From: [Haemophilus] felis
Lineage (GTDB): Bacteria > Pseudomonadota > Gammaproteobacteria > Enterobacterales > Pasteurellaceae
Length of the DNA stretch: 58,644 bases
Direction: 5' to 3'
NCBI GenBank assembly: GCA_002015125.1
Contig: MUYB01000028.1
Span: 1 to 58,644, forward strand
Shown here: positions 10,068 to 19,719 of the stretch, piece by piece
Layout: every line of letters starts with the position of its first letter
Position numbering within the stretch: the first letter of the stretch is position 1
Position numbers and translations under genes: made by a program
Notes under the pieces: model-generated
The model's database searches: none
What the model was told of the DNA's origin: nothing
What the model saw: only the letters and a program-made list of their open reading frames with translations

Positions 10068-11480
10068 TTAAACTAATTTATCACCCAATAAAAACTGCAA
10101 TACGGCATCAAGACGTAAATGCGGTAACACATCGCCGCGCGCTATTTGCGGCGGTGCAAACTGCTCAAAGGCAAAGCCATGTTGTTGCCAAAAGGCGCTG
10201 CTTGGTAACTTACTTGGCACTTCCCCCGGAAATAAGGTCGTCTTTTCCCCGTTTTTCGCCAATACGCCTTGCACAGCGTTAAATCGCTTACCCTGCTGGG
10301 TAACCACCACAGGTTGCGTAGCGCAAATAGAGGCGATAGCGCCATATTCTGTTTGAATCCCCTCATAAGCGAGATGACGACTGCCTTCTTGCACCATTAA
10401 ACGCAATAACTGAACCACATTGCTCATTTGATCGCGCGTAATATGATCCGCTTTGGTCGCCACAAACATTAATTTATCAATGCAGGGGGAAAATAAACGG
10501 TTAAGTAAAGAGCGCTTCCCATAATGGAAATTATGGAACAGTTGCTGCAAAGCATATTGCATATTATGAAATGCCGATTCCCCTTGATTGAGCGCCGTTA
10601 AGCAATCCACTAACACAATTTGTCGATCAAAGGTGCTGAAATGCTCTTTATAAAAACGCTTCACAATATGTTCACGATAATGTTCATAACGGCGCTTCAA
10701 AAGAGCAAAATAGCTGCCCGATTTGCTTTTTTTCTCTAACTTTTTCCATTCTTCTTCATTCAAATGCAATAAAGGGAAAAACTGCAACACTGGTGCGTCC
10801 GCCAGTTCCGCAGGCAACACAAAACGCCCCGGTTGAATAAAAGAAAGTCCTGCTTCTTTACAACGCAATAAATAATGGGTGTAGTCTTTGGCGATATTTG
10901 CCAGCACTTGCTCATCCGCCGTTGCAGTCAAATCCAACTGCATCGCTGGCGCCAGCCATACTTCACGCCAACTCAAAGGCTGGGACTGAACCAGCGCTCG
11001 CATTTGCTGACACCATTGTTGATAATCCATGTCCAACAGCGGTAAATCCAACAGCCATTCGCCCGGATAATCAAAAATATCCACATATAAGGTACTGGTT
11101 TGTTGCAAATGGCGCACTAACCCCTCTTGTCGCTGATAGCGAATTGCCAACCGCGTTTCACTCACTCCGCGAGTAGAATCAGGCCAACGGGGAATATCCC
11201 TTTGCAAAGCTTGCATATTTTTCTCGTAATCAAAACGAGGAATGCTCAAATTGCCTTGTGGCAAGCGCTTCACCGCCAAAATATACCCAAGACGAGCGGC
11301 GTTAAACAAAGGTAAATGCCCATAAGGACGATGCGAATTTATATACAATAATTGATCCACCAAACTCGTAATAAACGCCGTTTTACCACAGCGACTTAAT
11401 CCTGTAACCGCAATGCGCAAGCGACGATCTAAACCACGATCAACCAATTCATTTAACTCTTGTTGTAGATAATTCAGCAT
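10068..11480 (-). CDS. ycjX: YcjX-family P-loop NTPase
   Basis: Cytoplasmic P-loop protein of the YcjX (DUF463) family. Walker A is GLSRCGKTAF near the N-terminus, and a conserved DIFDYPGEWLLDLP stretch occupies the Walker B/switch region. The ATG at 11480 (MLNYLQQELNELVDRG) is chosen because it matches the family start and has an AAGG ribosome-binding site. An upstream in-frame extension to 11564 would add 28 atypical basic and aromatic residues. First gene of a two-gene operon with ycjF. In enterobacteria the pair follows psp genes; no psp genes are seen here. Length is 470 residues against about 465 in E. coli. Confidence 0.9.
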   Translation of the reverse strand: MLNYLQQELNELVDRGLDRRLRIAVTGLSRCGKTAFITSLVDQLLYINSHRPYGHLPLFNAARLGYILAVKRLPQGNLSIPRFDYEKNMQALQRDIPRWPDSTRGVSETRLAIRYQRQEGLVRHLQQTSTLYVDIFDYPGEWLLDLPLLDMDYQQWCQQMRALVQSQPLSWREVWLAPAMQLDLTATADEQVLANIAKDYTHYLLRCKEAGLSFIQPGRFVLPAELADAPVLQFFPLLHLNEEEWKKLEKKSKSGSYFALLKRRYEHYREHIVKRFYKEHFSTFDRQIVLVDCLTALNQGESAFHNMQYALQQLFHNFHYGKRSLLNRLFSPCIDKLMFVATKADHITRDQMSNVVQLLRLMVQEGSRHLAYEGIQTEYGAIASICATQPVVVTQQGKRFNAVQGVLAKNGEKTTLFPGEVPSKLPSSAFWQQHGFAFEQFAPPQIARGDVLPHLRLDAVLQFLLGDKLV

Positions 11481-11699
11481 ATGGCTTCTACCTTTGTTCC
11501 ATCTGAAATTTTTACCAGTATAACGAAAAAAACTGAATAACATCTTAAAAAATGATGCTATCAATTAAATTTCTCTCCAGTTTCTCTAAACATAAAAAAT
11601 CCTAAAATCTAAAGGAACATTTACACATTTTTTTTGTCTTAGTAGATGCCCAAATTTCTTTGAAGTTTGGGATTTATTATTTTGTTTTTGGAGAAGAAA

Positions 11700-13088
11700 A
11701 TGAGAAAAAAACATTTTTTATTAACAAGTATTGCACTCGGATTAAGTATTTTAGCAACCCCAACGATTAGCCAAGCGGTTTTACCTAGTGCCGTTGAAGG
11801 TCAACAATTACCAAGCCTTGCACCGATGTTAGAAAAAGTACTGCCAGCGGTAGTTTCTATTTCTGTGGAAGGCAAACAAAAAGGAAAAAATTTCTCTCCT
11901 TTTAATGATTTACCAGAAGAATTTAAATTCTTCTTTGGACCTGATATGTTTCGTGATCAATTCCAAGGACGTGATCGTGCTTTTAAAGGCATTGGCTCTG
12001 GAGTCATCATTAACGCAGAAAAAGGTTATGTACTCACCAATAATCACGTTATTGATGGCGCAGATAAAATCACCGTGCAATTACAAGACGGCAGAGAATT
12101 AAAAGCCAAGGTGATTGGCTCAGATGAAATGTCTGATGTAGCTCTTATTCAAATCGAAAAACCGAAAAACTTAACGGCGTTAACCATTGCTGATTCAGAT
12201 AAATTAAAAGTGGGCGATTTCACCGTCGCTATTGGTAATCCATTTGGTTTAGGTCAAACTGTTACTTCTGGTATTGTTTCTGCATTAGGTCGCTCTACGG
12301 GTTCTGACAGCGGTACTTATGAAAACTATATTCAAACCGATGCTGCGGTTAACCGCGGTAATTCAGGTGGCCCATTAATTAATCTAAGAGGTGAGCTTAT
12401 CGGTATTAATACGGCGATTATTTCCCCTAGCGGCGGTAACGCTGGCATTGCTTTCGCCATTCCAAGCAATATGGCAAACAATTTAGTTCAACAAATTTTG
12501 GAATTTGGTGAAGTTCGTCGTGGTATGTTAGGAATCAAAGGCGGCGAATTGAACGCAGATTTAGCCAAAGCTTTTGATGTAGAAGCCCAGCAAGGTGCAT
12601 TTGTCAGCGAAGTCTTGCCAAATTCAGCAGCAGAAAAAGCAGGTTTGAAAGCTGGCGACGTTATTACCGCCTTAGACGGACAAAAAATTTCGAGTTTCGC
12701 AGAAATGCGAGCCAAAATTGCCACTTCTGGTGCAGGCAAAGAAATTGAAATCACTTATTTAAGAGAAGGTAAAACGAAAACCACAAAAGTTACGTTACAG
12801 TCTGATGAGCAAAACCAAGCGGATGCAAGTAGTTTATTACCTGCTCTCACAGGTGCAGAAATGACAAATTACAATGAGAAAGGTAAAAAAGGCGTTTCTA
12901 TTACGAAAGTTGCACCGAAATCCATTGCGGCACAACGTGGTTTAAAACAAGGCGATATTATTATTGGCGTGAATCGTCAAAAAATTGAAAATATCGCTCA
13001 ACTGCGTAAAGCTCTAGATGAAAAACCTTCTGCAATTGCCTTAAACATCGTGCGCGATAAAAGCAATTTCTATTTGATTATTCAATAA
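11700..13088 (+). CDS. htrA: Periplasmic serine protease/chaperone, HtrA/DegQ type
   Basis: Envelope quality-control protease of 462 residues. A signal peptide (1-26, ending ISQA) precedes a trypsin-like domain with catalytic triad H116 (TNNHVIDG), D146 (SDVALIQ) and S222 (GNSGGPL), then two PDZ domains (about 265-350 and 380-460). The start is the ATG at 11700, preceded by GGAGAAG at good spacing; the upstream TTG at 11667 has no comparable site. The shape fits DegP/DegQ; the short LA loop favours DegQ-like, and H. influenzae HtrA is the closest mental match. Monocistronic, closed by a strong terminator. Confidence 0.95.
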   Translation: MRKKHFLLTSIALGLSILATPTISQAVLPSAVEGQQLPSLAPMLEKVLPAVVSISVEGKQKGKNFSPFNDLPEEFKFFFGPDMFRDQFQGRDRAFKGIGSGVIINAEKGYVLTNNHVIDGADKITVQLQDGRELKAKVIGSDEMSDVALIQIEKPKNLTALTIADSDKLKVGDFTVAIGNPFGLGQTVTSGIVSALGRSTGSDSGTYENYIQTDAAVNRGNSGGPLINLRGELIGINTAIISPSGGNAGIAFAIPSNMANNLVQQILEFGEVRRGMLGIKGGELNADLAKAFDVEAQQGAFVSEVLPNSAAEKAGLKAGDVITALDGQKISSFAEMRAKIATSGAGKEIEITYLREGKTKTTKVTLQSDEQNQADASSLLPALTGAEMTNYNEKGKKGVSITKVAPKSIAAQRGLKQGDIIIGVNRQKIENIAQLRKALDEKPSAIALNIVRDKSNFYLIIQ

Positions 13089-13111
13089 TCACCGAATTAT
13101 AAATAAAATGA

Positions 13112-13143
13112 GGGCTTACATTCAAAATGTAGGCCCTTTTTGT
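13112..13143 (+). terminator. Terminator of htrA
   Basis: A 10-bp stem (GGGCTTACAT / ATGTAGGCCC, one G-T pair) lies 24 bp after the htrA stop and is followed by six T residues. Confidence 0.85.
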
Positions 13144-13168
13144 TAATTTATCATAGGTTATGATTTGC

Positions 13169-13912
13169 TCAATCATTCACTTTATAGTGGAAATCCAATT
13201 CTTTTTCTACCAGCTGTAATCGGCCTTCATTCCAATTAAAAATCTTAACCTCTAATTCACAAGTTTGATTGACGAAAAAAGCCAAATAAAAAGGAAATTG
13301 ATCACTAAAAATAAGCTGGCCTTGAGGGCAATAGCTAGACTGAATAGTCAAGTGATTTGGTTGGTGTTGAACTTCCGCTAACTTCACAATCCCAACGCCT
13401 TGGGATTTCAAAATAGCTTCGCGTAAACACCAAGTGCGATAAAAAGCAGCGTCTTTATCTGCCTGCTGTGTAAACCATTGTTGTTCTGCTGGAGAAGCAA
13501 AATAATCCAATAATGAAGGATAATCTCTCGCTTTATGCGCACATTCAATATCTATACCGACGATACTAGGCTGGGCGTTATTTTCACTCAGATGTAACAA
13601 AACAGCGACCCAATCGCCAGAATGACTAATATTAAAATCCAAATGAGCTGGCGCTAATTGCGGTCGTTGATTGGTGCTGTAATAAATTTGTTGCAACAAG
13701 GTACTGGACAGATTTGCTTGCTTGAATAATTGCCATAATAAAAAATGAGCAACCCAACGGCAACGATGACGTTGTTTAACTTTGTTATTCATTTGAACGG
13801 CGGGAAAGCGAAGTTTATCAGTTAAACATTCGGAAGGAATTTGGTCTAATGGGTAAGATTGATGAATATTGCCGTAAGCGAGTAATGTGGTCATAAATAA
13901 AATGGTGGACAA
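13169..13912 (-). CDS. 4'-phosphopantetheinyl transferase (Sfp/AcpT type)
   Basis: Transfers phosphopantetheine from CoA to a carrier-protein serine. The family signatures are present: VGIDIE (Mg-binding D121 and E123) and [18 protein letters not shown], the W-x-x-(K/R)-E-A motif. An N-terminal subdomain includes [13 protein letters not shown]. The start is ambiguous: a TTG at 13912 has AGGTGG at ideal spacing, while an ATG at 13894 (MTTLLAYGN) has none. It lies 19 bp after thrC and is probably transcribed with the thr operon, though its function is unrelated. The carrier target is unknown; no polyketide or siderophore synthase is in view, so fatty-acid ACP is possible. Confidence 0.85.
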   Translation of the reverse strand: MSTILFMTTLLAYGNIHQSYPLDQIPSECLTDKLRFPAVQMNNKVKQRHRCRWVAHFLLWQLFKQANLSSTLLQQIYYSTNQRPQLAPAHLDFNISHSGDWVAVLLHLSENNAQPSIVGIDIECAHKARDYPSLLDYFASPAEQQWFTQQADKDAAFYRTWCLREAILKSQGVGIVKLAEVQHQPNHLTIQSSYCPQGQLIFSDQFPFYLAFFVNQTCELEVKIFNWNEGRLQLVEKELDFHYKVND

Positions 13913-13931
13913 TGATGTCCACCTAATCTTG

Positions 13932-15206
13932 TTATTTTAATAAATAAGCTTTTAAGGTATCAAAGTTGTTTTCCATTATATCGGATAATAAAGGAAGTTT
14001 GTTATGTTTATCCAATGCTTCAGGCAACGGCAACTCAATATTTAAAATCCGCTCAACGCTTTCCTTAAATTTGGCTGGATGCGCGGTGCATAAAAATAAG
14101 CCATTTTCCTCTGCTTGTAAATCCGATTTCAGAATACCGTAAGCAATAGCACCATGAGGCTCGCATAAATACCCTTTTTCATACATTGCTTGTAAAGTTT
14201 GTTCCGTTTCGGCATCAGTCATCGCCGCTGAATGTAATTCAGATAAAGCCCAACCGTTACGTTTGAATAGCTCTTCCACACGGGGCCAGTTGTTTGGGCG
14301 ACTCACGTCCATAGCGTTAGACAAAGTTGCGACCGTATCTTTAGGTAGCCATTCGCCGCTACGCAAATATCGCGGAACAGTATCATTTGCATTGGTTGAG
14401 GCAACAAAACGTTTAATCGGTAAACCAAGAGATTTCGCAATTAAACCTGCCGTTAAGTTACCAAAGTTACCGCTTGGAACAGAAACCACTAAATTCTGAC
14501 GAGCTTGTTGTGGCAACTGTGCAACAGCTTCAAAATAATAACAAACCTGTGCAAGTAAACGGCTAATATTGATGGAGTTTGCGGAATTTAAACCAATTGT
14601 TTGACGCAGTGCTTCATCGTCAAAAGCTTGTTTTACCAAGGCTTGGCAATCATCAAAGTCCCCTTTGATCGCAACGGTACGGATATTACCGCCGAGAGTA
14701 CAGAATAATTTTTCCTGTAATGGGCTGATTTTCCCTTGCGGATATAAAATCACTACATCAATATTTTCTAATCCATAAAATGCGTGAGCAACCGCTGCGC
14801 CTGTATCACCTGAAGTGGCGGTTAAAATTGTGATTTTCCCTTCACCTCGAACAGCCGCTAGCGCCTGTGCCATAAAACGCCCACCAAAATCTTTAAAAGC
14901 TAAAGTTGGGCCATGGAACAATTCTAAGGCATACACTCCATCTTCTACTTTGACTACAGGTGCATTAAAGGTAAAGGCATTACGCACCATATTAGCTAAA
15001 ACAGCTTCTGGAATTTCTTCGCCAATTAATGCACCCAAAATTTTCTGACTACGCTCCACCAAAGGTAGAGCTAAAAGTGCATCAATATCATCAAAACGCG
15101 GTAAATTTTCTGGGAAGAATAAACCTTGATTTTTACCCAATCCCTGACGTACTGCTTGAGCAAAATTTACCTGTTGTTCTGGATGTTTAATATTATATAA
15201 ATTCAT
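13932..15206 (-). CDS. thrC: Threonine synthase
   Basis: PLP-dependent lyase making threonine from O-phosphohomoserine, 424 residues as in E. coli. The PLP lysine lies in [10 protein letters not shown], preceded by the signature FHGPT, and the glycine-rich phosphate loop [10 protein letters not shown] is present. It follows thrB in the thr operon with a short gap of about 25 bp. Expression is expected to follow the thrL attenuator upstream. Confidence 0.98.
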   Translation of the reverse strand: MNLYNIKHPEQQVNFAQAVRQGLGKNQGLFFPENLPRFDDIDALLALPLVERSQKILGALIGEEIPEAVLANMVRNAFTFNAPVVKVEDGVYALELFHGPTLAFKDFGGRFMAQALAAVRGEGKITILTATSGDTGAAVAHAFYGLENIDVVILYPQGKISPLQEKLFCTLGGNIRTVAIKGDFDDCQALVKQAFDDEALRQTIGLNSANSINISRLLAQVCYYFEAVAQLPQQARQNLVVSVPSGNFGNLTAGLIAKSLGLPIKRFVASTNANDTVPRYLRSGEWLPKDTVATLSNAMDVSRPNNWPRVEELFKRNGWALSELHSAAMTDAETEQTLQAMYEKGYLCEPHGAIAYGILKSDLQAEENGLFLCTAHPAKFKESVERILNIELPLPEALDKHNKLPLLSDIMENNFDTLKAYLLK

Positions 15207-15231
15207 TATTCTATCCGTTAATCCGAAAAAT

Positions 15232-16188
15232 TTAATCTAAAACTCGAGCACCTTGGTTATCCACTTTGCAGATATGGATAAAACCTTCGTTATTTTGTAA
15301 ATAATGTTTTTCTAAATAACTCGTCAATCGAAGCGCACCAGAAAGATCCGCTGCAATGGTAAATAAAGTTGGGCCAGAACCTGAAATTCCCGTTGCTAGC
15401 GCCCCTAAATCATGAGTGGCCTGCTTAACCTCTGCGAAATTAGGTAATAAAGCTTCACGATAAGGTTCTGCAATCATATCTTTCATCATTAGCGCCGCTA
15501 GTTGTGCTTGTTTAGTATGACAAGCATGAACAAAACTACCTAAATGACGTGCCTGTGCAATCATATCTTGACGAGTATAGCTTTTTGGTAAAATAGCTCG
15601 CGCCTCTGCAGTGGAAACTTCAATTCCTGGGTAAGTCAGCACCCAATACCATTCATCAAAAAACGGAAGGTTTTGACAAATATTTCCCAATGACTGCACC
15701 ATTAACTGCACACCACCCAAATAACAAGGCGCCACGTTATCATAATGAATAGAGCCAGAAATTCGCCCTTCTAATTCCCCCATCATTTCCAATAACTCCA
15801 TTTTAGAAAAGGGCTCATTGTTATCATTGTCATGGAATTTATTCAACGCAACTAAAGCCGCCACAATTGAACAGGCGCTAGAACCTAGTCCTGAACCAAT
15901 AGGCATATTTTTTTCTAAAGTAAGACGTAATGGACGCACAGGTAAATTGCGTAATTTCAAACGTTCACTAAATAAAACATAAGCTTGGTAAACAATATTT
16001 TTTTGCGGCTCTTTCGGTAATTTACGCACAAAATACCCTGCACTTTCTAATTCAAAGCCTTGTGCAATGCTTTCTACTTGTATTACATCACCTAATAAAG
16101 AGCCATCAATTGGGGACAAAGCTGCCCCCAAACTGTCAAAACCAACACTTAAATTTGCACTCGTCGCTGGTGCATAAACTCTCAACAT
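15232..16188 (-). CDS. thrB: Homoserine kinase
   Basis: GHMP kinase phosphorylating homoserine, 318 residues. It opens with [18 protein letters not shown], as in E. coli ThrB, and has the GHMP ATP motif [12 protein letters not shown] plus the C-terminal [10 protein letters not shown]. The ATG at 16188 is chosen over 16206 because GGAG lies six bases upstream of it and it matches the family N-terminus. Located between thrA and thrC. Confidence 0.97.
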   Translation of the reverse strand: MLRVYAPATSANLSVGFDSLGAALSPIDGSLLGDVIQVESIAQGFELESAGYFVRKLPKEPQKNIVYQAYVLFSERLKLRNLPVRPLRLTLEKNMPIGSGLGSSACSIVAALVALNKFHDNDNNEPFSKMELLEMMGELEGRISGSIHYDNVAPCYLGGVQLMVQSLGNICQNLPFFDEWYWVLTYPGIEVSTAEARAILPKSYTRQDMIAQARHLGSFVHACHTKQAQLAALMMKDMIAEPYREALLPNFAEVKQATHDLGALATGISGSGPTLFTIAADLSGALRLTSYLEKHYLQNNEGFIHICKVDNQGARVLD

Positions 16189-16212
16189 ACTTTTCTCCAT
16201 CTTCATTGAGGA

Positions 16213-18663
16213 TTAATGTTGTAAAGTGCGTAAAATATCAGCAAAAATGCCCGCAGCCGTTACCGCATTTCCTGCGCCATATCCTCGTAATAACAATGGA
16301 ATAGGATTGTAATAACGAGTATAGAATGCTAAAGCATTTTCGCCATTTTTCACTTTATAAAGTGGATCATCACCGTCCACCTCAACAATAGCTACACGGC
16401 ATTTACCGTTTTCAATTTGTCCCACATAACGTAACACTTTGCCTTCCGCTTTTGCTTTTTCAACGCGTTTGGCAAATTCTTCGTCTAGCTTGGGTAACTC
16501 CTCTTGCATAAACTCTACCACAGACTTACCTTCTGCAAAATTAGCAGGAAGTACACCTTCAACGTCAATATCTTCAAGTTCTAACGGCAGGCCGGTTTCA
16601 CGCGCCAAAATTAATAGTTTTCTTGCCACATCTTGACCAAAAAGATCATCTCTAGGATCAGGCTCGGTAAAGCCTTTTTCTGCGGCAGATTTGGTCGCTT
16701 GAGATAAAGTTACGCCATTCTCTAATTCACCCAAAATATAAGATAAAGAGCCAGATAAGATGCCACTAAAGCGTTCGACTTCATCACCTGCTGCCAATAA
16801 ATTTTGTAGATTCTCAATTACAGGCAAGCCAGCACCTACATTGGTTTCATATAAGAATTTATGTTGACTTTGACGAGCATTTTCACGCATTTCACGATAA
16901 TACTCATAATTTGAGGTATTAGCCTTTTTATTCGGCGTTACCACATGGAATCCTTCTTTCAAGGCTCTTGCATAGAGATTTGCCACAGAATTTGCTGTTG
17001 TACAATCTACAAAAACAGGATTAACCACATGATTTAATTTGATAAAAGAAAGTAACACATCAAAATCTGAAGGTTGGGTTGCATTTTCTAAATCTGCACG
17101 CCAGTTGTCTAAACTTAAACCATCTGCTTTCAATAGCATTTTATTGGAATTCGCAATCGCACAAATACGAATTTCAATGTCTTTTTTCGCCAAATATTCT
17201 TTTTGATGTTTAATTTGTTCAATTAATTCGCTACCGACACCACCAACGCCAACGAGGAATACATCCACAACTTTTTTGTTGTTGAATAAAGCTTGGTGAG
17301 TTGATTTAACGGCTTCGATGGCTTTATTTAGCGGCACTACTGCAGAAATAGAACGCTCTGATGAACCTTGAGCAATAGCCACGATGTTAATATTCGCTTG
17401 AGCAAGTGCAGAGAAGAAACGCGCCGCCAAGCCTTTCGCTTGTCTCATTCCGTCGCCAACCACAGAAATGACAGAAAGTTCTTCAATTACGTCAATTTGT
17501 TCTAAACTTTGATTTGCTAATTCTTTGGCAAATTCTGTTTCCAGCGCTTGTTTTGCCACTTTCACTGATTTCGCTGGCACGCAGAAGCTAATGCTATATT
17601 CAGAAGAAGATTGTGTGATCAAAATTACAGATACATTAGCTTTAGACATCGCTGAGAATACGCGAGATGCCATTCCCACCATACCTTGCATACCAGGGCC
17701 AGAAACGTTAAACATCGCAACATTATCTAAGTTAGTGATGCCTTTAACTTGTAATTCACTTGATTCAACATCACCTGAAATAATAGAACCAGGATGGGCA
17801 GGATTACCTGTATTTTTAATTAAGCACGGAATATTGAGCGGCACTAATGGACCAATGGTGCGAGGGTGAATCACTTTTGCGCCAAAATAGGAAAGCTCCA
17901 TAGCTTCACGATAAGAAAGACTTGGTAATAGACGAGCATCAGGCACTAAACGTGGATCGCAAGTAAATACGCCGTCCACGTCAGTCCAAATTTCACACAC
18001 TCGTGCTTTTAAACAGGCCGCTAAACAAGCCGCAGAATAGTCAGAACCGTTACGACCCAACAACACTAATTCGCCTTTGTCATTACCCGCGGTAAATCCT
18101 GCCATTAACACCACATTTTTGGTTGGAATCGATTGTGCATCCACCCGTTTGGTAGATTCTTCAATATCCACAGAGGATTCCAAATAACCACCGTGCGCTA
18201 ATAATTTCTGCACAGGATCCACCACAGTTACTTCGTAACCGCGCGCTTCAAACCATGCTTTCATCATGGCAATAGATAATTTTTCACCACGGCAATCAAT
18301 TGTGGCTTTTACCGCATCAGACACCGCACCAGCCTGACGAATTTCCTCAACCAGTTGACGGATTTGAGCAAATTCAGCATCGATAAGCTGTTTTGTTCCT
18401 GCAAGATCAAATTTGTTATTTTCTGCGTGTAATCCATTAATGATGTTATAAAAAATTTCTAATGCTTCATCAAAATGGCTATCGGTAGGTTGGTTTAAAG
18501 CGGCTTTTTCAGAAAGGGCAACAAGGTGATTCGTGATTTTTGCGGGAGCGGACAAAACGCCAGCTGCTTGTTCTTCGAAATGCGCTTGTTCGATCAACTG
18601 GGCTGCTTGTGAAAAACGCTCGGGGTTTGCTAAGGAAGTTCCTCCAAATTTTAGTACACGCAT
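16213..18663 (-). CDS. thrA: Bifunctional aspartokinase I / homoserine dehydrogenase I
   Basis: First and third steps of the aspartate-to-threonine route in one 816-residue chain. The aspartokinase domain starts [17 protein letters not shown] and carries the catalytic [26 protein letters not shown] region around residues 180-210. Two ACT regulatory modules follow (about 310-460), the site of threonine feedback in the family. The homoserine dehydrogenase domain has the NAD(P) loop [17 protein letters not shown] near residue 465. The ATG is preceded by AGGAG. First structural gene of the thr operon, about 125 bp downstream of the leader peptide. Confidence 0.98.
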   Translation of the reverse strand: MRVLKFGGTSLANPERFSQAAQLIEQAHFEEQAAGVLSAPAKITNHLVALSEKAALNQPTDSHFDEALEIFYNIINGLHAENNKFDLAGTKQLIDAEFAQIRQLVEEIRQAGAVSDAVKATIDCRGEKLSIAMMKAWFEARGYEVTVVDPVQKLLAHGGYLESSVDIEESTKRVDAQSIPTKNVVLMAGFTAGNDKGELVLLGRNGSDYSAACLAACLKARVCEIWTDVDGVFTCDPRLVPDARLLPSLSYREAMELSYFGAKVIHPRTIGPLVPLNIPCLIKNTGNPAHPGSIISGDVESSELQVKGITNLDNVAMFNVSGPGMQGMVGMASRVFSAMSKANVSVILITQSSSEYSISFCVPAKSVKVAKQALETEFAKELANQSLEQIDVIEELSVISVVGDGMRQAKGLAARFFSALAQANINIVAIAQGSSERSISAVVPLNKAIEAVKSTHQALFNNKKVVDVFLVGVGGVGSELIEQIKHQKEYLAKKDIEIRICAIANSNKMLLKADGLSLDNWRADLENATQPSDFDVLLSFIKLNHVVNPVFVDCTTANSVANLYARALKEGFHVVTPNKKANTSNYEYYREMRENARQSQHKFLYETNVGAGLPVIENLQNLLAAGDEVERFSGILSGSLSYILGELENGVTLSQATKSAAEKGFTEPDPRDDLFGQDVARKLLILARETGLPLELEDIDVEGVLPANFAEGKSVVEFMQEELPKLDEEFAKRVEKAKAEGKVLRYVGQIENGKCRVAIVEVDGDDPLYKVKNGENALAFYTRYYNPIPLLLRGYGAGNAVTAAGIFADILRTLQH

Positions 18664-18734
18664 AATAATCTCCTAAGATGTTGTGATTTTTCTAAATGTT
18701 GTGAATATTAAATGTCATAAATTTCTCATAAAAA

Positions 18735-18762
18735 AACCCGCACTTTTTATTGAGTACGGGTT
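18735..18762 (-). terminator. thr operon attenuator terminator
   Basis: On the minus strand a 10-bp stem (AACCCGTACT / AGTGCGGGTT) with a loop of about 8 bases is followed by seven T residues. It lies between the thrL stop and thrA, where the attenuation terminator is expected. Confidence 0.85.
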
Positions 18763-18787
18763 TCGTTATTCTTTCTTCTTTCGCACA

Positions 18788-18856
18788 CTAACCCGCATTA
18801 TTAATCATAATAATGGCGGTCTTAATGGTTTTGATGTTTGCTGTAAATTGATTCAT
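18788..18856 (-). CDS. thrL: thr operon leader peptide
   Basis: A 22-codon ORF upstream of the attenuator. It starts MNQFTANIKTIKTAIIMI and ends NNAG before TAG, so the middle is dense in threonine (three) and isoleucine (five) codons. Ribosome stalling at these codons when charged tRNA-Thr or tRNA-Ile is scarce should prevent the terminator at 18735-18762 from forming and raise thrABC expression. It has fewer regulatory codons than the E. coli leader, which has eight threonines. Confidence 0.8.
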   Translation of the reverse strand: MNQFTANIKTIKTAIIMINNAG

Positions 18857-18892
18857 TTGACTTAATTTAAGATGCGAAAAAATATGCCCTAA

Positions 18893-18921
18893 GAAATACA
18901 GAAATTTATTTTGCTTGTCAA
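18893..18921 (-). promoter_or_regulatory. thr operon promoter
   Basis: Minus-strand -35 TTGACA (18916-18921), a 17-bp spacer and -10 TATTTC (18893-18898) put the transcript start near 18886, about 30 bp before the thrL start codon. Confidence 0.7.
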
Positions 18922-19020
18922 ATAGAAAATGAAAAATTATTAATAAATTTACTAATTTCATTCACATCTTGTAAAATACGGTACGATTTTTCCCATAATT
19001 GCTAATTTCAGGAAAGAAAA

Positions 19021-19719
19021 ATGAGTATTTGCCAAAATTTACAACAGATCAAACACCGCATCCAAACCATTGAAAATCAGCTACCTAACAAGCAAACCCA
19101 CGTGAAATTATTAGCGGTATCCAAAACCAAACCCGTTTCCGCTATTTTAGAGGCACACCAAGCAGGACAACTGGCGTTTGGGGAAAATTACGTGCAAGAG
19201 GGTGTGGAAAAAATCCAGCATTTTCAACAACAAGGTATAACACTGGAATGGCATTTTATCGGCGCCCTGCAATCCAACAAAACCCGTTTAGTGGCAGAAC
19301 ATTTTGATTGGGTACAAACGGTGGAAAGAACCAAAATTGCGGATCGTTTAAATGAACAACGTCCCTACTATCAATCCCCGTTAAATGTGTTAATTCAAAT
19401 TAATGTGAGCGATGAACAAAGTAAATCAGGCATTCAAGCAAAAGATATGCTAGCCCTAGCCGAACACATCACCCACTTACCTAATTTAAAACTGCGCGGT
19501 CTAATGGCAATTCCAGCCCCCACAAAAAACCCTGAAGAACAAAAACAGGCTTTCCAAACCATGCAAAATTTATTTATTCAATTGCAACAAGCGCTACCGA
19601 GCCAGCAAATTGACACCCTTTCAATGGGTATGACAGATGATATGCAAATGGCAATTGAATGTGGTTCCACAATGGTACGCATTGGCACGGCGATTTTTGG
19701 TGCAAGAGAATATGTCTAG
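19021..19719 (+). CDS. yggS: PLP-homeostasis protein YggS
   Basis: PLP-binding alanine-racemase-fold protein (PLPBP family) that buffers vitamin B6 and affects amino-acid metabolism. It is 232 residues long, with the PLP lysine in LLAVSKTKPVSAI, the conserved FGENYVQEG and the phosphate-binding LSMGMTDDMQMAIECGSTMVRIGTAIFG. It is divergent from the thr operon and overlaps the following slt start by 8 bp, so the two are translationally coupled. Confidence 0.96.
   Translation: MSICQNLQQIKHRIQTIENQLPNKQTHVKLLAVSKTKPVSAILEAHQAGQLAFGENYVQEGVEKIQHFQQQGITLEWHFIGALQSNKTRLVAEHFDWVQTVERTKIADRLNEQRPYYQSPLNVLIQINVSDEQSKSGIQAKDMLALAEHITHLPNLKLRGLMAIPAPTKNPEEQKQAFQTMQNLFIQLQQALPSQQIDTLSMGMTDDMQMAIECGSTMVRIGTAIFGAREYV

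Noticed and set aside
9088..11315. Several plus-strand ORFs of 60-92 codons opposite ycjF and ycjX
   Set aside because: They lie wholly inside well-supported genes on the other strand, lack ribosome-binding sites and match no family.
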